Assembly (NCBI GenBank): GCA_934644965.1
Contig: CAKUDG010000025.1
Span: 1 to 53,736 of the forward strand
Length of the DNA stretch: 53,736 nt
From: an uncultured Victivallales bacterium
GTDB taxonomy: Bacteria; Verrucomicrobiota; Lentisphaeria; Victivallales; UBA1829
Direction of reading: 5' to 3'
Part shown: piece after piece, positions 36,528 to 45,249 of the stretch
How positions within the stretch are numbered: the stretch's first letter is position 1
Layout of the letters: each line of letters starts with the position of its first letter
Translations under genes and position numbers: made by a program
The notes under the pieces: model-generated
What the model was told of the DNA's origin: nothing
The model's input: only the letters and a program-made list of their open reading frames with translations
Database searches by the model: none

Positions 36528-38060
36528 ATGGAAAATCTGCCTTCCAAGTATAAAATCAAATTCATCGCCGGGGAGCTGGCGGGAAGGACCTTTGCACTTC
36601 TGAATTCCGGCACCCGGATCGGCAGGATGCGCGACGCCGAAATCCGTCCGGGGGGATCGGACATTGCTCCGGAACATATCACACTCATCCCGCAGCAGGA
36701 TGCTTCCGGAGTGCGTCTGCACGTGCATGAAGAAGCGAGCGCCCGGGTTAACGGCAACGATCTTTCAGGAGGGGAGGACTGTCTGCTGCAGCCGGGGGCG
36801 GAGGTCCGGATCGGCAAAGAACTCACGTTCGTTCTCGAACCCGATGACGCTCCTCTCACGAACGCGTTTTTTCCCTCCTCCGCACCCCCGCAACAGGAAG
36901 AAGACGAGGAAGCGACGGAGGATCCGACGGAAGATTTGTCCGCTGAAAGTTCCTGCGCGTCCGGGGATTCCCCTGGAACTCCGTCAGAGCACCATGCCGC
37001 CGGGTACACGCGTTACGCCTCCGCGGCGGAGCTCGAAGATCTCCGCAAATTCAACCGCAGTCAGAAGCGCCGGAGAAAAATCGTGCTCGGGACAGGGATC
37101 ACGCTCATGATTCTGATTCTGGCGGGGGGATATGTTTTTTCCCAACTTCAACTGGAAAATCCGGTCACCTGGCCCGGAGAGGTCTCCGGGATCTACAACG
37201 AAGGGGAACACCGGATGGAAATTGGAGACGGGGGGAAATGTCTGGTCTATTACCCGAAGATGCAGGCAACGATCGAGAAAAACGTGGGGAACAGCTGCGA
37301 GGTCATGACGGCTCTCGGGAAAAATCTGGACGTTCCCTTCCATCTGGTATTCACCGTAACCGATGTCCCGGACGGGTTCCGGACCACCCGGAAACAGAGT
37401 TTCGACCTATGGAGAAAAAAGGTTTCCGAAGAAATGGGCTTTGCGTTTCTGGAGGAACCGAAACAGGATTTCTACTGTCCGGAGGAAAGCGGATTTCCGT
37501 ATTACCGTCTTCAGTACACGCGCCGTGACAAGAACATCCGCTGGCAGGGCTATGCCAGCTATATGCGTTATCAGGACAAGGAACTGGTGCTGCTGAGAGA
37601 AGTGCCGGTCAGTCACTTCTGGCGTTCCGACCGGGTGCTGCAGAGTTTCGGAGCCTTTGTCGTGTCGCCGACCATGGTAGGGCGTTACTGGGAAATTCCC
37701 GAGAAACGGGTGGAAGGAGATTCGACACGTCTGCTGCAACGCGCTGCGATGGAACTCAGAAAACATATCGCCGTCACGGTCTGGGATGATCTCGACTCCA
37801 TTCTGCGGACCCTCCTCTGCCGCGCTTATGAAAACAACGATGAAGTCCTGATCTCCGCAGTAGTCCCGCTCTGGCAGGATTTCCGGGAAAAACAGCAGAT
37901 CTGGTATTCCCAGTGCTGTCTGGCTTATCAGACCTATCAGACCGCGAACGACAAGGAGGGCATGAACCGAATTCTCAATGAGTGCCTCAGGCATTTCCCC
38001 TCCCCTGACGACCATCGGCATGTGAAGATCATGAAAAATATCTGGACGATCGAAGAATGA
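36528..38060 (+). CDS. FHA-domain membrane protein of the Tad locus
   Basis: A 510-aa protein. The N-terminal FHA domain (about 10-105) keeps RIGR, an EHIT position and RVNGND but is diverged in the Ser/His-binding loop, so phospho-Thr binding is uncertain. Acidic linker (about 115-150), basic stop-transfer KRRRKI, one TM helix (VLGTGITLMILILAGGYVF) and a periplasmic C-terminal domain of about 300 residues that I do not recognise. Thus FHA lies in the cytoplasm and the rest outside. It overlaps the next gene by ATGA, so both are made together. The place in a Tad operon suggests a signalling or scaffold role between kinase and assembly apparatus. Confidence 0.8.
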   Translation: MENLPSKYKIKFIAGELAGRTFALLNSGTRIGRMRDAEIRPGGSDIAPEHITLIPQQDASGVRLHVHEEASARVNGNDLSGGEDCLLQPGAEVRIGKELTFVLEPDDAPLTNAFFPSSAPPQQEEDEEATEDPTEDLSAESSCASGDSPGTPSEHHAAGYTRYASAAELEDLRKFNRSQKRRRKIVLGTGITLMILILAGGYVFSQLQLENPVTWPGEVSGIYNEGEHRMEIGDGGKCLVYYPKMQATIEKNVGNSCEVMTALGKNLDVPFHLVFTVTDVPDGFRTTRKQSFDLWRKKVSEEMGFAFLEEPKQDFYCPEESGFPYYRLQYTRRDKNIRWQGYASYMRYQDKELVLLREVPVSHFWRSDRVLQSFGAFVVSPTMVGRYWEIPEKRVEGDSTRLLQRAAMELRKHIAVTVWDDLDSILRTLLCRAYENNDEVLISAVVPLWQDFREKQQIWYSQCCLAYQTYQTANDKEGMNRILNECLRHFPSPDDHRHVKIMKNIWTIEE

Positions 38061-40717
38061 AAAAACTCTTTCAGAAACAGGACAAGAAGACCGGGGATGC
38101 CGCTCCGTTGCAGAACTCCCCTTCTTCATCTTCTTCCCCTTCCCTTTCCTCATCAGACTCATCTTCTTCCTCATCTTCGACTTCTTCTCCACAGCCATCT
38201 TCCCACTCTTCTGCTTCATTTGCATCCTCCCCGGCACTCCCGGAAGAAAAGAAGGAAGAGAAAAAGGAGAATGTCCCCGGGAGCAAGCAGCGCCGGGAAG
38301 AAGCAGGGGAATCAGAAAAACATCAGGAGAAGAAAAAAGGGGAAGAAGGAACGGCAGCGGCAGGAGAATCCGGACATATTTCCTCTTCGGGCTCTTCTTC
38401 CGTACCCGCACCCTCCCGCCGTCATGTGCGGCTTCTGGAATTCCGCTGCCGCGGGAAACTGATTTATTCTGTCAGAAGTGATAAACTGGGAGATGTGGTC
38501 CGGATCGGGCGTTCGGAAAAAGACAACGACTGGGTAATCCCGCCCGAAGACCGGGTTTCCGCAGACAAGCAGGCGGAACTTCGCATCGGGGCGAAGGAAA
38601 TCCGTCTTCAGGCATGCGGGAAGAACTGTTTCCATGTCCGCGGACGGGAGATGACGTCGTATGTGCTGAAAGGGAATGACCGCGTGGCCATCGGGGACTG
38701 TGAATTGTGCGTCAAACCTGCGGAAACACAGGATTCACGTCCCTGCAACGTGCACAGGCTGGAATTTCTGAACGGGCCTCGGGAAGGAGATCTGATCCGC
38801 CTGGAAAAGAAAGTCATCCGGATCGGATCCGCTCCGGAGAACGACATTGTCCTCCGGGACGATGTTGTCTCCCGCCATCATGCGGAAATCCGCATTGCGG
38901 AAAACGGGGAATCCTGGATCCGGGATCTCGGGAGCGTAAACGGGACCTTTGTCAACGGAGCGAAACTGAGCCGTCAGGAACGCATGCTGATGGATTCCGA
39001 TGAAATCTCCATTGCGTTTTTCGATTTGATGTTTCTGGACCGGAATGTCCATCACACCCGCTCCCAGATCGGGAAGAAAATGCTGATCATGGGGGCGACG
39101 GTCTTCATCATACTCTGCGTTTTCGGCCTTTTTTATGCAATGACGCCCGAAGCGGCCGAAGTTCTGAACGCGGCAGAGTTCTACATCCGGCGCGCGGACT
39201 TCCCCACTGCACGCAGAATGCTCGACCGGATGCCGGGGTCCCGGAATTACAAACAGTTTGAGAAATATCATCAGGAACATCTGAAAAACATCGCGAGATA
39301 TGAAAAAACGCTGGCCTCCTGGAAGGAGTTTCAGAGTCTTCTGACGAATGCGCAGTGGCAGGACGCGGCAACCTGTTTCGGACGCCTCGAAACCGGGAAC
39401 CGCTTCGCCTGGAACTGGGAGGACGCCTCGGTGGACGAACGCATGGCTCTGGTCCGTCATGCGAAAAATCTTCTGGACATCCAGTTCCAGATCCGCACAC
39501 TCCTCTCTTCCATGGATTCCGACCCAGTGGCACTGAAGAAAATGCTCGAAACCATGAACAGTCATTCCCGGGACCTTCTTTCCGGACAGAAAAACGATCC
39601 GGAATGGCTTCAGCCTCTGCATCAGGAAATTGCCCGGCTGCTTGAGGAACTGAAAACAAACTGCGGAATCCTCGATCAGATCACCGGGCTTTTGAATACG
39701 CTGGACGGGGAACAGACGGATTTCGGACATCTGACAGAAGAATTGGCCCGGTTGCAGTCGATGGCGTCCGGAAGTGTCCGTGTCCGTGCGCAGGATCTTT
39801 CCGAAGTACTGGTCCATCTCTCGGAAAACCAGAAGCAAATTGCCTCTAACATGAAAGCACTGAATTCCTTGCGTTTTGATGAAATCCGGAATGACATATC
39901 CTTCGTCACAGCGGATGAATGCATGATCAGCTCTCAGATTCTGCAGAAGCGCAATCAGCTTGTCCAACGTCAGGGGAAACTGCTCCGGGACATGGGGAAT
40001 CTAAAATATCTTCTGGAAAAACTCCGGAACGCGGGAATGAAGGAAGACGGGACAATCCCGGAAATGGCGGACCGTTTTGCCTCTGCGGAGGTCCTCGCCG
40101 ATCTCCTGAAATTCGACTGTCTGAAACATCCCATGCCCAATCCGCGCCGCCGCGAACCGGCGGGCCTCTATGACAAAATGTTCGGGATCCGTTTCTTCTA
40201 TGAAATCATTCAGCAGTCGGCTCTTCTTCAGACCAATCTGTTTTCCGGAGACATAATCAACGGACTGGATTTCTATCCGGAATGCATCGCACTTGCAACG
40301 CTGTACCGGACAGTGGAGGAAACGACGCTCTGGCTTTCTCTGGAAGAAAACAAATGGATCCTCAGCGGAGAAGGAGAGGCCGGAAAACTCAAGAAACACT
40401 GCGATGCGCTTCTGGCCCGGCGGGCCGCCATGCTGGAACTCCTGAACAAAACCGCGGAGACCGCCCCCGGCACCCGAACTTATTTTGTGACAAAGGCAGC
40501 CTATTTCTACTTCTCTCCCGCCTCGAGCATTCCGCAGGAGGAAATGCAGCGCTTTGCGGCGGCCTGGAAGCAGTTCCGCTCCGCCCAGCAGGATCTGCTG
40601 GAAGGCTATGATCCGCTTAAACCCGAAGGTGCGGCGGAAATTGCACGGAAAATCCTTTCAAAAGGCATCCCCGGAGACCCCGTGGTCAACTGGATCTGGA
40701 GTCAAAGATATGAATAA
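38057..40717 (+). CDS. Double-FHA membrane protein with long helical domain
   Basis: An 886-aa protein. Residues about 20-120 are Ser-rich then Lys/Glu-rich and disordered. First FHA (about 125-225): RIGRSEKDND but VSADKQAEL in place of the usual Ser-x-x-His, so weakened. Second FHA (about 235-325): canonical, RIGSAPENDIVLRDDVVSRH and GSVNGTFVNG. One TM helix (about 338-358, MLIMGATVFIILCVFGLFYA), then about 520 residues of helix-rich periplasmic sequence with a TPR-like opening (LNAAEFYIRRADFPTARRML). It may stand in for the TPR lipoprotein TadD found in other Tad loci. Coupled to the preceding gene by ATGA. Confidence 0.82.
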   Translation: MKKLFQKQDKKTGDAAPLQNSPSSSSSPSLSSSDSSSSSSSTSSPQPSSHSSASFASSPALPEEKKEEKKENVPGSKQRREEAGESEKHQEKKKGEEGTAAAGESGHISSSGSSSVPAPSRRHVRLLEFRCRGKLIYSVRSDKLGDVVRIGRSEKDNDWVIPPEDRVSADKQAELRIGAKEIRLQACGKNCFHVRGREMTSYVLKGNDRVAIGDCELCVKPAETQDSRPCNVHRLEFLNGPREGDLIRLEKKVIRIGSAPENDIVLRDDVVSRHHAEIRIAENGESWIRDLGSVNGTFVNGAKLSRQERMLMDSDEISIAFFDLMFLDRNVHHTRSQIGKKMLIMGATVFIILCVFGLFYAMTPEAAEVLNAAEFYIRRADFPTARRMLDRMPGSRNYKQFEKYHQEHLKNIARYEKTLASWKEFQSLLTNAQWQDAATCFGRLETGNRFAWNWEDASVDERMALVRHAKNLLDIQFQIRTLLSSMDSDPVALKKMLETMNSHSRDLLSGQKNDPEWLQPLHQEIARLLEELKTNCGILDQITGLLNTLDGEQTDFGHLTEELARLQSMASGSVRVRAQDLSEVLVHLSENQKQIASNMKALNSLRFDEIRNDISFVTADECMISSQILQKRNQLVQRQGKLLRDMGNLKYLLEKLRNAGMKEDGTIPEMADRFASAEVLADLLKFDCLKHPMPNPRRREPAGLYDKMFGIRFFYEIIQQSALLQTNLFSGDIINGLDFYPECIALATLYRTVEETTLWLSLEENKWILSGEGEAGKLKKHCDALLARRAAMLELLNKTAETAPGTRTYFVTKAAYFYFSPASSIPQEEMQRFAAAWKQFRSAQQDLLEGYDPLKPEGAAEIARKILSKGIPGDPVVNWIWSQRYE

Positions 40718-40937
40718 GAAGGAAGGAAAACTCCATAAGTCCATGCTGAGAAAAAAACGGAGCATTCTGCTGGAATATGTGATCCTGCTCTGCTCGATTC
40801 TGCCGCTGGTCTTTGCCGTTTCGGCATCGGTTTATTCGCTTTCCGGCTTTGGGGGAGGATCCTTCGGGCCGCTGGGAAAAAGCATTGTGGCGCTGTATCA
40901 GCGGATTGTCACCGTGATCTCATTGCCGGTTCCGTGA
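40710..40937 (+). CDS. Small Flp-like (prepilin-like) peptide
   Basis: A 75-aa protein: basic leader (MNKKEGKLHKSMLRKKR), then SILLEYVILLCSILPLVFAV, matching the Flp layout in which Glu-Tyr follow a short hydrophobic start and a single helix continues. A Gly-rich tail (SGFGGGSFGPLGK) and a short second hydrophobic end follow. It differs from the two abundant Flp pilins in the leftward operon, so it may be a minor pilin or a membrane peptide of the machine. GGAG lies eight bases upstream; the start overlaps the previous gene by eight bases. Longer upstream starts would lie inside that gene. Confidence 0.6.
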   Translation: MNKKEGKLHKSMLRKKRSILLEYVILLCSILPLVFAVSASVYSLSGFGGGSFGPLGKSIVALYQRIVTVISLPVP

Positions 40938-40940
40938 TCC

Positions 40941-41846
40941 ATGAATATAAGCGATCTCAGGAACAGACTCCTCTCCGGCGTCACTTCTGAAGAATGGCCG
41001 GAACTGCTGGATAAACTCGATTCAGCGGGTTTTTTCTCGCTTCCGGAAGAATCTCCGGAACAGTTTGCGCAACGGTTGCTGCTTCTCTCGGGAGAACTGG
41101 AAAAACTACGGAGCGGCTCCTCCGTTCTCGGACAGCGGACAGCCGCGCTCTTGCAACTCCCCGGGGAGAACATCCGGGAATCCGCCGATCTGACCTGGGC
41201 AAAATACCGTTTCCGGGCGGAATGGATCCCCGTCTGGTTCTCTTCGCGGGAGACCGGATGCCTTTCCGCAGGAATCCTGCTGGAAGTCGACCGGATTCTT
41301 CCGCTCATCTTCCTCCATGGCGCCTTCGCAGAAAAGAAGGCAAGACTCGGATACACGGCAAAGGAGACCCTGGCGCATGAGATGATTCACGGAGTCCGGA
41401 CCGCATTCCCGGAATCGGCGTACGATGAATATTTCCCCTGGCAGATCAGCCGTTCCGGATTCAGGAGAGCGCTGGGAAATCTCTTCCGGAAATGGATTCT
41501 GCCCTTCCTCTTCTTCGGCGGAATGGCGCTCAGCGGCATTCTGGCGGCGCTGAAAGCGGCTTTCCCGGAAAACGTATCCGCGGGGACCGCGCTTGTGCCG
41601 CTGATTCTTCCTCTGGGAGTCGTCATCCGGGAAAGGATCCTGATGAGACGGATGGCAAAAGCGGCACGGAATCTGCGTCTGGCGGGGCTGGAGGCGGAAC
41701 CTCTGCTGCTGCGTCTTTCCGACAGGGAAATTTTCAAGATCGCCGCAGCGGACTCTCCAGGAGACATCCTTCTCAAAGGGAATGAATCTATCCGCTGGAA
41801 AATGCTTCTGAAAAAATTCCGAATGAAAGATTCGCCCAATCCGTGA
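40941..41846 (+). CDS. Putative membrane zinc metalloprotease (HExxH) in the Tad operon
   Basis: A 301-aa protein not assigned to a named family. The first 135 residues are soluble and helical. Residues 146-150 are HEMIH in the context TLAHEMIHGVRTAFPESAYDE (zincin motif HExxH, with Glu163 as a possible third ligand). Two TM helices follow (about 186-205 and 213-232), then a soluble tail of about 65 residues. The active site would be cytoplasmic or membrane-proximal depending on topology. Last gene of the rightward operon, 3 bases after the Flp-like peptide. Peptidase activity is inferred from the motif alone. Confidence 0.6.
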   Translation: MNISDLRNRLLSGVTSEEWPELLDKLDSAGFFSLPEESPEQFAQRLLLLSGELEKLRSGSSVLGQRTAALLQLPGENIRESADLTWAKYRFRAEWIPVWFSSRETGCLSAGILLEVDRILPLIFLHGAFAEKKARLGYTAKETLAHEMIHGVRTAFPESAYDEYFPWQISRSGFRRALGNLFRKWILPFLFFGGMALSGILAALKAAFPENVSAGTALVPLILPLGVVIRERILMRRMAKAARNLRLAGLEAEPLLLRLSDREIFKIAAADSPGDILLKGNESIRWKMLLKKFRMKDSPNP

Positions 41847-42069
41847 CCGGAGGAGGGGAGGAGGATGAAAAGAGAGAGGGAGAGGAAATAAGGGAAAGGA
41901 ATCTTCAGTGTGATTCATTCGGTGTCATCTTTGACTCCCCTTTGACTCCCAGCCCCACATTTTCTCCGAAGTTCCTTTTTCCTGACTCTCCCTCATCAGA
42001 AGATGAAGATGGCGGCGGGATCTTGCCTGACAGAGGCGAAATGTTTCCTCAAATGCGGAAAAAAGAGAG

Positions 42070-42948
42070 TCAATCCCTCTCCCTATCAGCCATACCCTCC
42101 TCCGGGAAGAGGTCCATGGAATCCAGTTCGGCAAGGACTTCCGAAGCGCTCTTCGGACGGAGAGACGCGGAGCGTTCCATCATCCTCCCGAGAAGGAAGG
42201 CAAGGTTTTCTGTTGAGGCAGAACGCAGGATTCCGATCGGCAGAGACGAACGGTCGGAAAGGATATATTTCAGAGTTCCGGTGAAATCGTTTTTCGGTCG
42301 GAAGCGTTTTCCCGTCAAGGCCTCATAAAGGATCAGCGCAAGACTGTAGAGATCGCTTCCGGCATCGACGGATGTGGAATCGAGAGCCTGTTCCGGAGAC
42401 ATGTAGGAAGCGGTTCCGAACACATTCCCCGGCGTCTCGCGGAACCCCGGAACTTTTGCAATTCCCAGATCCCCCAGACGGAAGCCGCCATCCGGCATCA
42501 TCCAGATATTCTCCGGCTTGACGTCCCGGTGAATGATTCCATGATCGTGCAGCGTTCTCAGAGCCAGCAGCATTCCACGGAAAAGAAAAAGCGCGCGCTG
42601 CAGAGGGAGGATCGGAGTCCGGCGGAGTTCTTCCCGGAGAGTTCCCCCCTCAGCGTATTCCATGACCGCATAAGGCATTCCCTGATCCGTTTCCGCATAT
42701 TCAAAGACACGGATCAGATAAGGACAAGAGGACTGTTCCTTCAGAAAATCCGCCACGGCATGAAATTCCGCAATGCGGGGATGCTCCCGGCGGAGGAATT
42801 TGATGGCAAAAGGCAGACCGCTGTCAATCCGGAAGGCAAGCCAGGATTCCGAAAACTGCCGGATCCGAAGGGGACGGATCAGCTGAAAAGAGGATGCAAT
42901 CCGTTCTCCCCGGAAAAAGAAAGCCGTGTTGCAGTCCGCCGGTTTCAT
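42070..42948 (-). CDS. Eukaryotic-type Ser/Thr protein kinase
   Basis: A 292-aa soluble kinase domain. Lys50 in FAIKFL (ATP), a helix-C Glu nearby, the catalytic loop IIHRDVKPENIW (Asp142), metal Asp160 in GDLG (DLG instead of DFG, common in bacteria), activation segment GNVFGTASYMSPEQAL and LYSLALILYEALTGKRF. The Gly-rich loop is degenerate (RIRQFSESW where GxGxxG is expected). There is no TM helix or sensor domain. Its ATG overlaps the stop of the upstream CpaF-like gene (ATGA). With four FHA domains on the convergent operon, it is the likely source of their phospho-Thr ligand. That link is inferred. Confidence 0.9.
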   Translation of the reverse strand: MKPADCNTAFFFRGERIASSFQLIRPLRIRQFSESWLAFRIDSGLPFAIKFLRREHPRIAEFHAVADFLKEQSSCPYLIRVFEYAETDQGMPYAVMEYAEGGTLREELRRTPILPLQRALFLFRGMLLALRTLHDHGIIHRDVKPENIWMMPDGGFRLGDLGIAKVPGFRETPGNVFGTASYMSPEQALDSTSVDAGSDLYSLALILYEALTGKRFRPKNDFTGTLKYILSDRSSLPIGILRSASTENLAFLLGRMMERSASLRPKSASEVLAELDSMDLFPEEGMADRERD

Positions 42949-44021
42949 GAAGGATATTCCGGGAGTTCCAGATGCAGGATTTCCGCCTGAGGACGGAAAA
43001 GCGGAGCCTCTCCCAGAAGAAAGCTGCCGGAAACGGTTCCGTCAGGAGCGACGGCTTCCGTATTCCAGCGGAGCAGAGTGTGCAAACGGTACTCGCCGTT
43101 TTCAAGCGGAAGCACTTCTGAAATCTCGACAATTTTCCTGGAGCCGTCCGGCAGGCGCATGGTATGGACAACACAGTTGATCGCCGACGCCACCTGCATC
43201 CGGACCGCCGTCAGCGGCAGATTCACCCCGCTCATAATCGCACACGTCTCCATACGGCTGAGAGCATCGAGCGGACTGTTCGCATGAATGGTCGACATGG
43301 ATCCGGAATGTCCCGTATTCATCGCCTGCAGGAGGTCGATTGCCTCTCCGCCTCGGATTTCCCCGATCACAAGACGGTCCGGACGAAGTCTCAGCGATGC
43401 AATCACCAGATCCCGGATCGAAAATTCCCCCTGTCCGTTCTTATCCGGCTTCCGGGTTTCAAAATATACGCAGTGGCGCTGCTGGAGCTGAAGTTCGCTT
43501 GCGTCTTCCAGCACCAGGATGCGGTCCCGGTCCGGAATCAGACCGCTCAGGGCATTCAGCACGGAGGTCTTCCCGGAGGAGGTCCCGCCGGAGACAATCA
43601 CGTTTTTCCGCAGCTTCACAATCGCATTCAAGAGCAGAACGCCTTCACGGGGGATGCTCCCGAAATGCTCCAGTTTGTCGATGGTGAGCATTTCCTTCTT
43701 GAATTTGCGGATGGAGAGGATTGTCCCGGAACGGCTGACAGGAGGAATGGTGGCGTGGACACGGGAACCATCGGGCAGACGGGCATCCAGATCAGGATGC
43801 ATCTCGTCCAGCTGCCGGTCGACCGATTTGGCGATATTGACTGCGGCGGCCTTCAGCTGGGCCTCGCTGGCAAAATGCGCGTCCGTCTCCATCAGCTTCC
43901 CGCCGCGTTCGATATACACCTGCGACGGGCCGTTGATCAGAATTTCCGACACCTGGTCGTCTTCCAGATACTCCTTCACCGGAGCCAGAAACAGAATCAG
44001 AAACGAAGCATTGTCATTCAT
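42945..44021 (-). CDS. Second CpaF/TadA-type secretion ATPase (no FHA)
   Basis: A 358-aa ATPase: N-terminal domain (YLEDDQVSEILINGPSQVYI), Walker A VSGGTSSGKTSVLNALSG, Asp/Glu boxes ILVLEDASELQLQ and RLVIGEIRGGEAIDLLQAMN, His box STIHANSPLDALSRME. It lacks the long N-terminal extension of typical CpaF and the FHA head of the homologue at 32690. The locus has one TadB/TadC pair, so the two ATPases may form a mixed hexamer or serve extension and retraction. Coupled on both sides by ATGA overlaps. AGGAGA nine bases upstream of its ATG. Confidence 0.92.
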   Translation of the reverse strand: MNDNASFLILFLAPVKEYLEDDQVSEILINGPSQVYIERGGKLMETDAHFASEAQLKAAAVNIAKSVDRQLDEMHPDLDARLPDGSRVHATIPPVSRSGTILSIRKFKKEMLTIDKLEHFGSIPREGVLLLNAIVKLRKNVIVSGGTSSGKTSVLNALSGLIPDRDRILVLEDASELQLQQRHCVYFETRKPDKNGQGEFSIRDLVIASLRLRPDRLVIGEIRGGEAIDLLQAMNTGHSGSMSTIHANSPLDALSRMETCAIMSGVNLPLTAVRMQVASAINCVVHTMRLPDGSRKIVEISEVLPLENGEYRLHTLLRWNTEAVAPDGTVSGSFLLGEAPLFRPQAEILHLELPEYPS

Positions 44022-44542
44022 GGGATCATCTCTCCTGTGTAATCTGTTTTTTTATCCCGTCTGCAGGAAAATCCGGTCCGGTCCGGAGCGATTTTCCAGA
44101 GCAGGAGCGTCAATTCATAGTCCTTGTGTGAGAAGGTCAGGATCATTCTGGGCATCCGGCTCGCATCCAGCGTAATCCGCCTTTCCGGGATCCAGGAGGC
44201 GTTCCGGAAACAGGAAATGAACTGCGCTCTGGCAGAAACAAAATTGGCCGCGATTTCCCCCGTGTATTCCCAGCTGTTCTCCGCTCCTGCGCGGCGCTCC
44301 GCTCCGCGGGGAAGAGGAAGCGGAGGCAGTGTGGTGAAGTCCTGCGTCTTTCCCTCCATCTTCTCCCGGCTGGAGGGAGGCACGGCGGAAATGGGAACAC
44401 CGTCCGCGCGCAACAGCCGCTGATGGCGCGGAGGCGCAGCCGATGAATACGAAGAACTTCCCTTCCGGAACAGCAGCACCCCCCCCAGTCCGCCGAGGAA
44501 AACCAGAAGAAATACGCAGACAGACAAAGGAAGGATCTTCAC
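44018..44542 (-). CDS. Single-TM protein of the Tad locus, unknown function
   Basis: A 174-aa protein: one N-terminal TM helix (ILPLSVCVFLLVFLGGLGGVL), a Ser/Arg/Pro-rich linker (about 30-95) and a small C-terminal domain (about 95-174, FVSARAQFISCFRNASWIPE, RMILTFSHKDYELTLLLW). I do not recognise it. I use GTG at 44542, which overlaps the upstream stop as GTGA in line with the ATGA overlaps beside it; TTG at 44560 is an alternative. Position and topology suggest a periplasmic assembly factor. Confidence 0.6.
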   Translation of the reverse strand: MKILPLSVCVFLLVFLGGLGGVLLFRKGSSSYSSAAPPRHQRLLRADGVPISAVPPSSREKMEGKTQDFTTLPPLPLPRGAERRAGAENSWEYTGEIAANFVSARAQFISCFRNASWIPERRITLDASRMPRMILTFSHKDYELTLLLWKIAPDRTGFSCRRDKKTDYTGEMIP

Positions 44543-45240
44543 TTTCCCGGTGTGCTCCAATCTTCGTATTTCTTGTAGCGTGTGTAGAATTCGATTTTTT
44601 TAGGTTCCTTTTCATTTTCCGTGGTGTCGTCGGTATACTTCGGATTCTCCAGGAGTTTCAGGTTCCACTCTTTCGGGTATTCACTGTCCTTGCCGTTGAA
44701 TTTCCAGACGTTGTGTTTCGCGAGCAGACTGGAATCCCAGTGGCGCTTGTCTGTATTCGATCCTTTTGTGCGCATGATGATGCACTGAGTGTAGTCATTG
44801 CCATAGCGGGAGGAGGTGATCTCCAGCTCGGGAAGGGAGAAGGGTTTTTTCTCGCCGCTTGTGGTATAGGGCATATTGATCCAGTTGTCGAGGAATCCGG
44901 GACGGGTTTCATAGAGGATGGTCTTGGAGCCGATGAGCTGCAGATACGAGTGCTTGTCCGTGAGTGCGCGTTTCTCGGAGGTCCGGATAAGAGAGGTGCG
45001 GGGGAACATGTCCTGCAGCGCGGTCAGCGCAGGCAGACGCGTGGAAAAACGGTTGCCCGCCATCCAGACGCCCCAGTGATCCGCGGAACGGAGATTTGTC
45101 GCATCCAGAGACTTCATTCCCAGCCACAGGATTCCCCCGATGGTCGCCATGTAGACGGGAAGGACCAGCACGAATTCCATCAGAACGGAACCGCGGGGGG
45201 AAGAAAACAGCAACGAGCTTCGGAAACGGTTTTTTTTCAT
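44539..45240 (-). CDS. TadE/TadF-type minor pseudopilin
   Basis: A 233-aa protein with a basic leader and the segment GSVLMEFVLVLPVYMATIGGI, the TadE/F pattern (Gly, then a hydrophobic helix with Glu at +5). The prepilin peptidase TadV at 47705 probably cleaves it. The rest is a periplasmic domain without recognised motif. It follows the TadG-like gene by nine bases. Confidence 0.75.
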   Translation of the reverse strand: MKKNRFRSSLLFSSPRGSVLMEFVLVLPVYMATIGGILWLGMKSLDATNLRSADHWGVWMAGNRFSTRLPALTALQDMFPRTSLIRTSEKRALTDKHSYLQLIGSKTILYETRPGFLDNWINMPYTTSGEKKPFSLPELEITSSRYGNDYTQCIIMRTKGSNTDKRHWDSSLLAKHNVWKFNGKDSEYPKEWNLKLLENPKYTDDTTENEKEPKKIEFYTRYKKYEDWSTPGK

Positions 45241-45249
45241 TGTCGGTCT

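Noticed and set aside
38735..39967. Long - strand open frame (410 codons) opposite the double-FHA gene
   Set aside because: Antisense shadow; the + strand has clear FHA motifs.
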